64,000 bases of DNA, taken from assembly GCF_000717055.1 (NCBI RefSeq), contig NZ_JNXI01000003.1, forward strand, positions 248,001 to 312,000. The letters run 5' to 3'. Positions within the stretch are counted from its first letter, which is position 1. Each line of letters starts with the position of its first letter. Origin of the DNA: Streptomyces iakyrus. Its GTDB lineage: Bacteria; Actinomycetota; Actinomycetes; Streptomycetales; Streptomycetaceae. Shown in pieces: positions 61,069-64,000 of the stretch. A program made the position numbers and the translations under genes. The notes under the pieces are model-generated. The model did no database searches, was not told the origin of the DNA, and saw nothing but the letters and a program-made list of their open reading frames with translations.

Positions 61069-62289
61069 GTGACCGACACGAACGACACCCGGCCGACAGA
61101 GGGTGAAACGAGAGCTCCGCGGCGGAGCCGGCTGCACCGCCTGATGCGCTGCCTCCCCCTGATCGCCCCCGTACTGCTGTGGACCGTGCCCTGCTGGGTG
61201 CTCCTGCACAGCGGTCAGCACTGGCCGCTACCGGTCACGCTGGTCGGCACCGCCCTGTTCGCCCTCGGCCTCGTCGGTATGCCGCTCGCGATGGCGCGCG
61301 GCCACGGCCGACGTCAGCAGGACCGGGCGGCGATCATCGGTGACATCCTCCTGGGCAGCAGCTGGGTCCTGTTCACCTGGTCCGTTCTGCTCGGCGTCCT
61401 GTTGCGGCTCGCCCTGACCGTAGGCGATGTCGGCGAGAGTCAGGACCGGGCCCGAGCCGTCACCTGGACTGTCCTCGCCGTGACCGCCGTACTGCTCGCC
61501 TGGGGGCACGCCGAGGCCCGCCGTGTGCCGCGCGTGCGCCGGCTCGACGTGCAACTGCCAAGACTGGGTGCCGGGTTGGACGGCTTGCGCGTCGTCCTCA
61601 TCACCGACACCCATTACGGCCCACTCGATCGCGCCCGCTGGTCGACACGGGTGTGCGAGACGGTGAACACCCTGGAAGCCGACCTGGTCTGCCACACCGG
61701 CGACATCGCGGACGGCACGGCCGAACGCCGTCGCGCCCAGGCCGCACCACTCGGAACCGTGCGGGCCACCCGGGCCCGGGTCTACGTCACGGGCAACCAC
61801 GAGTACTACAGCGAGGCCCAGGGCTGGATCGACCTGATGGACGAGTTGGGCTGGGAGCCGCTGCGCAACCGCCATCTGCTGCTCGACCGGGGAGGCGACA
61901 CCCTCGTGGTCGCCGGCGTGGATGACGTCACCGCCGCGTCCTCCGGCCTGGCGGGGCACCGCGCCGACCTGGCCCGCGCCTTGACCGGAGCCGACCCCCA
62001 CCTGCCCGTCCTGCTCCTGGCACACCAGCCCAAGTTCATCGACCGAGCAGCAGCCGCCGGCATCGACCTCCAACTCTCCGGCCACACCCACGGTGGCCAG
62101 ATCTGGCCCTTCCACCACCTGGTCCGCCTCGACCAGCCGGCCCTCGCCGGCCTCAGTCACCACGGCTCCCGCACCCTCCTCTACACCAGCCGCGGCACCG
62201 GCTTCTGGGGCCCGCCGTTCCGTCTCTTCGCCCCCAGCGAGATCACCCTGCTCGTACTCCGCTCCCCGCACCCGCCCACCTCGACCTAG
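61069..62289 (+). CDS. Membrane metallophosphoesterase (YkuE-like)
   Basis: 406 aa from GTG 61069, with GGAGGAG upstream. Four N-terminal membrane helices (about 27-45, 48-70, 85-110 and 125-145) precede a calcineurin-like phosphoesterase domain: VVLITDTHYGPL (metal Asp/His), CHTGDIADG, VTGNHEYYS (GNHE), LAHQPKF and LSGHTHGGQIWPF. It hydrolyses phosphoesters with two metals; the location suggests lipid-linked or surface substrates. There is no functional link to neighbours. Confidence 0.9.
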   Translation: MTDTNDTRPTEGETRAPRRSRLHRLMRCLPLIAPVLLWTVPCWVLLHSGQHWPLPVTLVGTALFALGLVGMPLAMARGHGRRQQDRAAIIGDILLGSSWVLFTWSVLLGVLLRLALTVGDVGESQDRARAVTWTVLAVTAVLLAWGHAEARRVPRVRRLDVQLPRLGAGLDGLRVVLITDTHYGPLDRARWSTRVCETVNTLEADLVCHTGDIADGTAERRRAQAAPLGTVRATRARVYVTGNHEYYSEAQGWIDLMDELGWEPLRNRHLLLDRGGDTLVVAGVDDVTAASSGLAGHRADLARALTGADPHLPVLLLAHQPKFIDRAAAAGIDLQLSGHTHGGQIWPFHHLVRLDQPALAGLSHHGSRTLLYTSRGTGFWGPPFRLFAPSEITLLVLRSPHPPTST

Positions 62290-62565
62290 CGGTTGACGCC
62301 TGCGCCGTGCGCAAGGCCCCGCCCGGCTCAGGAAAAGAACCCGGACCCGCGCCGGGCTGACGGTTGCGGCCCCGGTGCACAACCGCACCTGAAGGGGACG
62401 CCCGTTCGATGGACGTATTTCCGATCCGGCGGGAAGCGACGGAAGACGAGATGCGGATTCCCGTGATTCCCGGCCTCGATCTTCATTCATCTGCTTGGAT
62501 TCATTATCGGTTGGCGAGCGTGCAGGGGCCGCTCTGCGCTCACTCGGTTATGCAAGGAGCAGGAT

Positions 62566-63231
62566 TTGCCGCTACCTGTGATCGTCGGTGCCGTCGTGTT
62601 GTCGGGAGCGATCGGGACGGCTCTCACGGTCCGTCAGCTCAAACGCCCAGCGAAGATCATCCTGCTGGGTGAAGGCATGAGCGGCAAGACCACGCTGCTC
62701 AACACCTGGCAGGGCAAGTGGGACGAGCCGGTGCACCGGACCCATCCAGCGGGCGAGTTCATCGGAAAGATCCGACTGGACACAGGGAAGAAGGTTCTCT
62801 GGATCGACAAGCCGCTCACGTTCAGGAACGTCAGGGACTTCAGCGGGATGGACGAAATCCTGGACGCCTCGCGAGACGGCGTGGAAGCAGCCCAATACAT
62901 CCTCTACCTCATCAAGGCACCGCAGCTCGAAGCCGATGAGGAAAACCCCGGAGCGTCCGAGGCCTATGAGCGGCTCATCGCTGACGCCGCTCGCATCAAG
63001 AGATACAGCACGAAGATCAAAAAGGTCATCCTCGTGATCACCTTTACCGACAAGGACTCCCGATACGAACTCCTCGGCCAAGCCGCATATACGACTCGTG
63101 TACGCGGACAGCTCAGTGACCTCATCAGCCTGCTGAGCATGCGCAACAAGACCAAGGTGGTGGCCGGCAGCCTCGCCACACGTGAATCCGCCGAGCTCCT
63201 GGCGGGCGAAGTCATCCAGGCGATGCTATGA
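62566..63231 (+). CDS. Membrane-anchored Ras-like GTPase
   Basis: 221 aa from TTG 62566, with AAGGAG six bases upstream. An N-terminal helix (about 4-22) anchors the protein. The G domain then has G1 GEGMSGKT (35-42), a probable G3 DFSG (91-94) and G4 TDKD (161-164, in place of NKxD). The core is close to the small Ras/Arf-like GTPases found in bacterial signalling and conflict loci. It starts an operon: the next gene overlaps it by ATGA. Codon use is noticeably less GC-biased than in the rest of the window, suggesting transfer. It probably switches a partner encoded downstream. Confidence 0.85.
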   Translation: MPLPVIVGAVVLSGAIGTALTVRQLKRPAKIILLGEGMSGKTTLLNTWQGKWDEPVHRTHPAGEFIGKIRLDTGKKVLWIDKPLTFRNVRDFSGMDEILDASRDGVEAAQYILYLIKAPQLEADEENPGASEAYERLIADAARIKRYSTKIKKVILVITFTDKDSRYELLGQAAYTTRVRGQLSDLISLLSMRNKTKVVAGSLATRESAELLAGEVIQAML

Positions 63232-63731
63232 GTGTCCACCTGCAACTGGTGTACGCGGAGTACGAGAGCGGCGAGCCGCCCTTCGTCTGGCTCAAAGGAA
63301 CGCGCCGGCGGTCCGAGGAGAAGCGAACGGCGATCCGGTGGATCGGCAAGGTCTGCCGGCTGGGGCGGGAGCGCCGGGGCGAGCCCGGCCTGGTGGTCCG
63401 CCACCGGGAATGGCTGTTGATCCAGACAACAGTCGGACTGGGCCACGACGGCAACGGACCTCAGGGCGTCGTATGCATCGTCAAAGGCCCCGGCTCCGCG
63501 GTCGACTGGGAGTCAGCGGTCACAGAACGGATCACCGAGGTACTGCTCGACGGCAGGATCACTGTGGACCGTGAGGAGTTCCGCTCCGTTCTCGCATGGG
63601 CCGCCAGATCGAGGGTCGACGACACGAAGCAGGCTCTGAAGACCATGCTGGGGGGCCAATTGGAGGCCGCCAGGACCAGAATGACGCGAAGCGACAAGAA
63701 GACAGATGGGGAACATGCGGATTCCGTATGA
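63228..63731 (+). CDS. Uncharacterised protein coupled to the GTPase
   Basis: 167 aa, ATG overlapping the GTPase stop (ATGA). I do not recognise it. The N-terminus VHLQLVYAEYESGEPPFVWL is strand-rich, WLLIQTTVGLGHDGNGPQGVVCIV follows, and the C-terminus is helical and charged. By position it should be a regulator or effector of the GTPase, such as an activating protein. The strand-rich start vaguely recalls GAP1-N domains found beside bacterial GTPases, but I cannot confirm this. Confidence 0.75.
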   Translation: MSVHLQLVYAEYESGEPPFVWLKGTRRRSEEKRTAIRWIGKVCRLGRERRGEPGLVVRHREWLLIQTTVGLGHDGNGPQGVVCIVKGPGSAVDWESAVTERITEVLLDGRITVDREEFRSVLAWAARSRVDDTKQALKTMLGGQLEAARTRMTRSDKKTDGEHADSV

Positions 63732-64000
63732 ACTGGCCGATCGGCTGCTGACCGTATCGCTGGAGGATTTCGTTCGCATATCCGACGATGATCCGGAGCG
63801 GCTGCGCGATCATCGCATCACGATCGTGCCGGTTCCGCTGTTCGGTCGTTGGAGGCGCTTCCCCGAACTGCGGGAGACCGTACTGCACCCCGATCTGGCC
63901 TATGTGCGCGATCGCGACTCCGCCCACCGTTACGTGGCGGCGGACAACGCGATCCAGGGTACGGCGTTGCGGAAGTGCCGTCTCGCACTCAAGGTGTGCA
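63715..64000 (+). CDS. Uncharacterised protein, third gene of the GTPase operon (cut by the right edge)
   Basis: At least 95 residues, beginning at ATG 63715 (or 63706 in frame) inside the end of the previous gene. It opens MRIPYELADRLLTVSLEDF and continues with HRITIVPVPLFGRWRRFPEL, RETVLHPDLAYVRDRDSAH and YVAADNAIQGTALRKCRLAL. There is no known domain in the visible part. The overlap with the preceding gene shows that it belongs to the same transcript. The rest lies outside the window. Confidence 0.7.
   Translation, partial: MRIPYELADRLLTVSLEDFVRISDDDPERLRDHRITIVPVPLFGRWRRFPELRETVLHPDLAYVRDRDSAHRYVAADNAIQGTALRKCRLALKVC

Noticed and set aside
62364..62672. A short plus-strand frame (102 codons) before the GTPase
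   Set aside because: It runs into the GTPase gene in another frame, and the only plausible inner start (62409) has no ribosome site or homology. The gap 62290-62565 is better read as leader and promoter.

Overview
The window is chromosomal DNA from a Streptomyces. The GC content is very high, third codon positions are almost always G or C, and starts are a mix of ATG, GTG and a few TTG, often behind GGAGG-type ribosome sites. The families present also fit: DUF6421, DUF6986, DUF6214, DUF5134, DUF5997, twin-arginine (Tat) and lipoprotein exports, and secreted xylan and pectin enzymes. I saw no rRNA, tRNA, CRISPR array, insertion sequence or prophage. Most of it is ordinary chromosome with many small, independently regulated units.

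Layout. 1-12.8 kb: the edge of a Ser/Thr kinase gene, a DUF6986 C-C lyase-like protein, a Tat-exported EEP hydrolase, etfBA, a flavin reductase, a thioredoxin/DUF4395 pair, a PlsC acyltransferase, and a leftward five-gene cluster (DUF6421, SDR, threonine aldolase-like, transglutaminase-like with a frameshift, B3/B4 domain). A GDPD phosphodiesterase follows. 12.8-26 kb: GNAT and VOC proteins, a FUSC exporter coupled to a MarR regulator, DUF5134, an M56 peptidase, a PAP2 phosphatase, a TetR regulator, a divergent LVIVD/DUF305 pair, DUF6214 and an FprA-type reductase. 26-31 kb: an ArsR regulator divergent from an old yellow enzyme across two matching operators, then a secreted esterase-CBM2 divergent from a PL3 pectate lyase with CebR/LacI-like boxes between them, then PaaX divergent from an AidB-like acyl-CoA dehydrogenase. 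32-46 kb: a HEAT-repeat protein, a BNR propeller, uracil-DNA glycosylase coupled to a BadF/GlcNAc-kinase-like protein, a chelatase-fold protein without its histidines, a lactonase with a DasR-like box, a second FUSC protein, an Lrp regulator, a frameshifted HAD phosphatase, a gene remnant, DUF4142, and a LysR-sensor/DUF5997 divergent pair.

46.4-51.9 kb is a tightly coupled operon for sugar-acid use: a lipoprotein binding protein, two ABC permeases, 5-dehydro-4-deoxyglucarate dehydratase and glucarate dehydratase. It has a readable promoter and two palindromes, and no ABC ATPase or 2,5-dioxopentanoate dehydrogenase nearby. 53.2-56.1 kb holds a GAF/winged-helix regulator and the aldehyde dehydrogenase it probably activates. 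56.1-60.9 kb is a xylan island: a GH10 xylanase and a feruloyl-esterase-like enzyme on the minus strand, divergent from a GH62 arabinofuranosidase. The two outer enzymes carry closely related CBM13 lectin modules in opposite orientation, and the divergent promoter region has a perfect 20-bp palindrome.

The right edge (62.5-64 kb) opens a differently flavoured, more AT-rich operon: a membrane-anchored Ras-like GTPase translationally coupled to two proteins I do not recognise, the last cut by the window end. This and the DUF6421-to-B3/B4 cluster are the best candidates for an undescribed system. Two otherwise conserved genes carry single-base frameshifts (near 8138 and 43242), each at a short homopolymer. 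They may be sequencing errors or real lesions.
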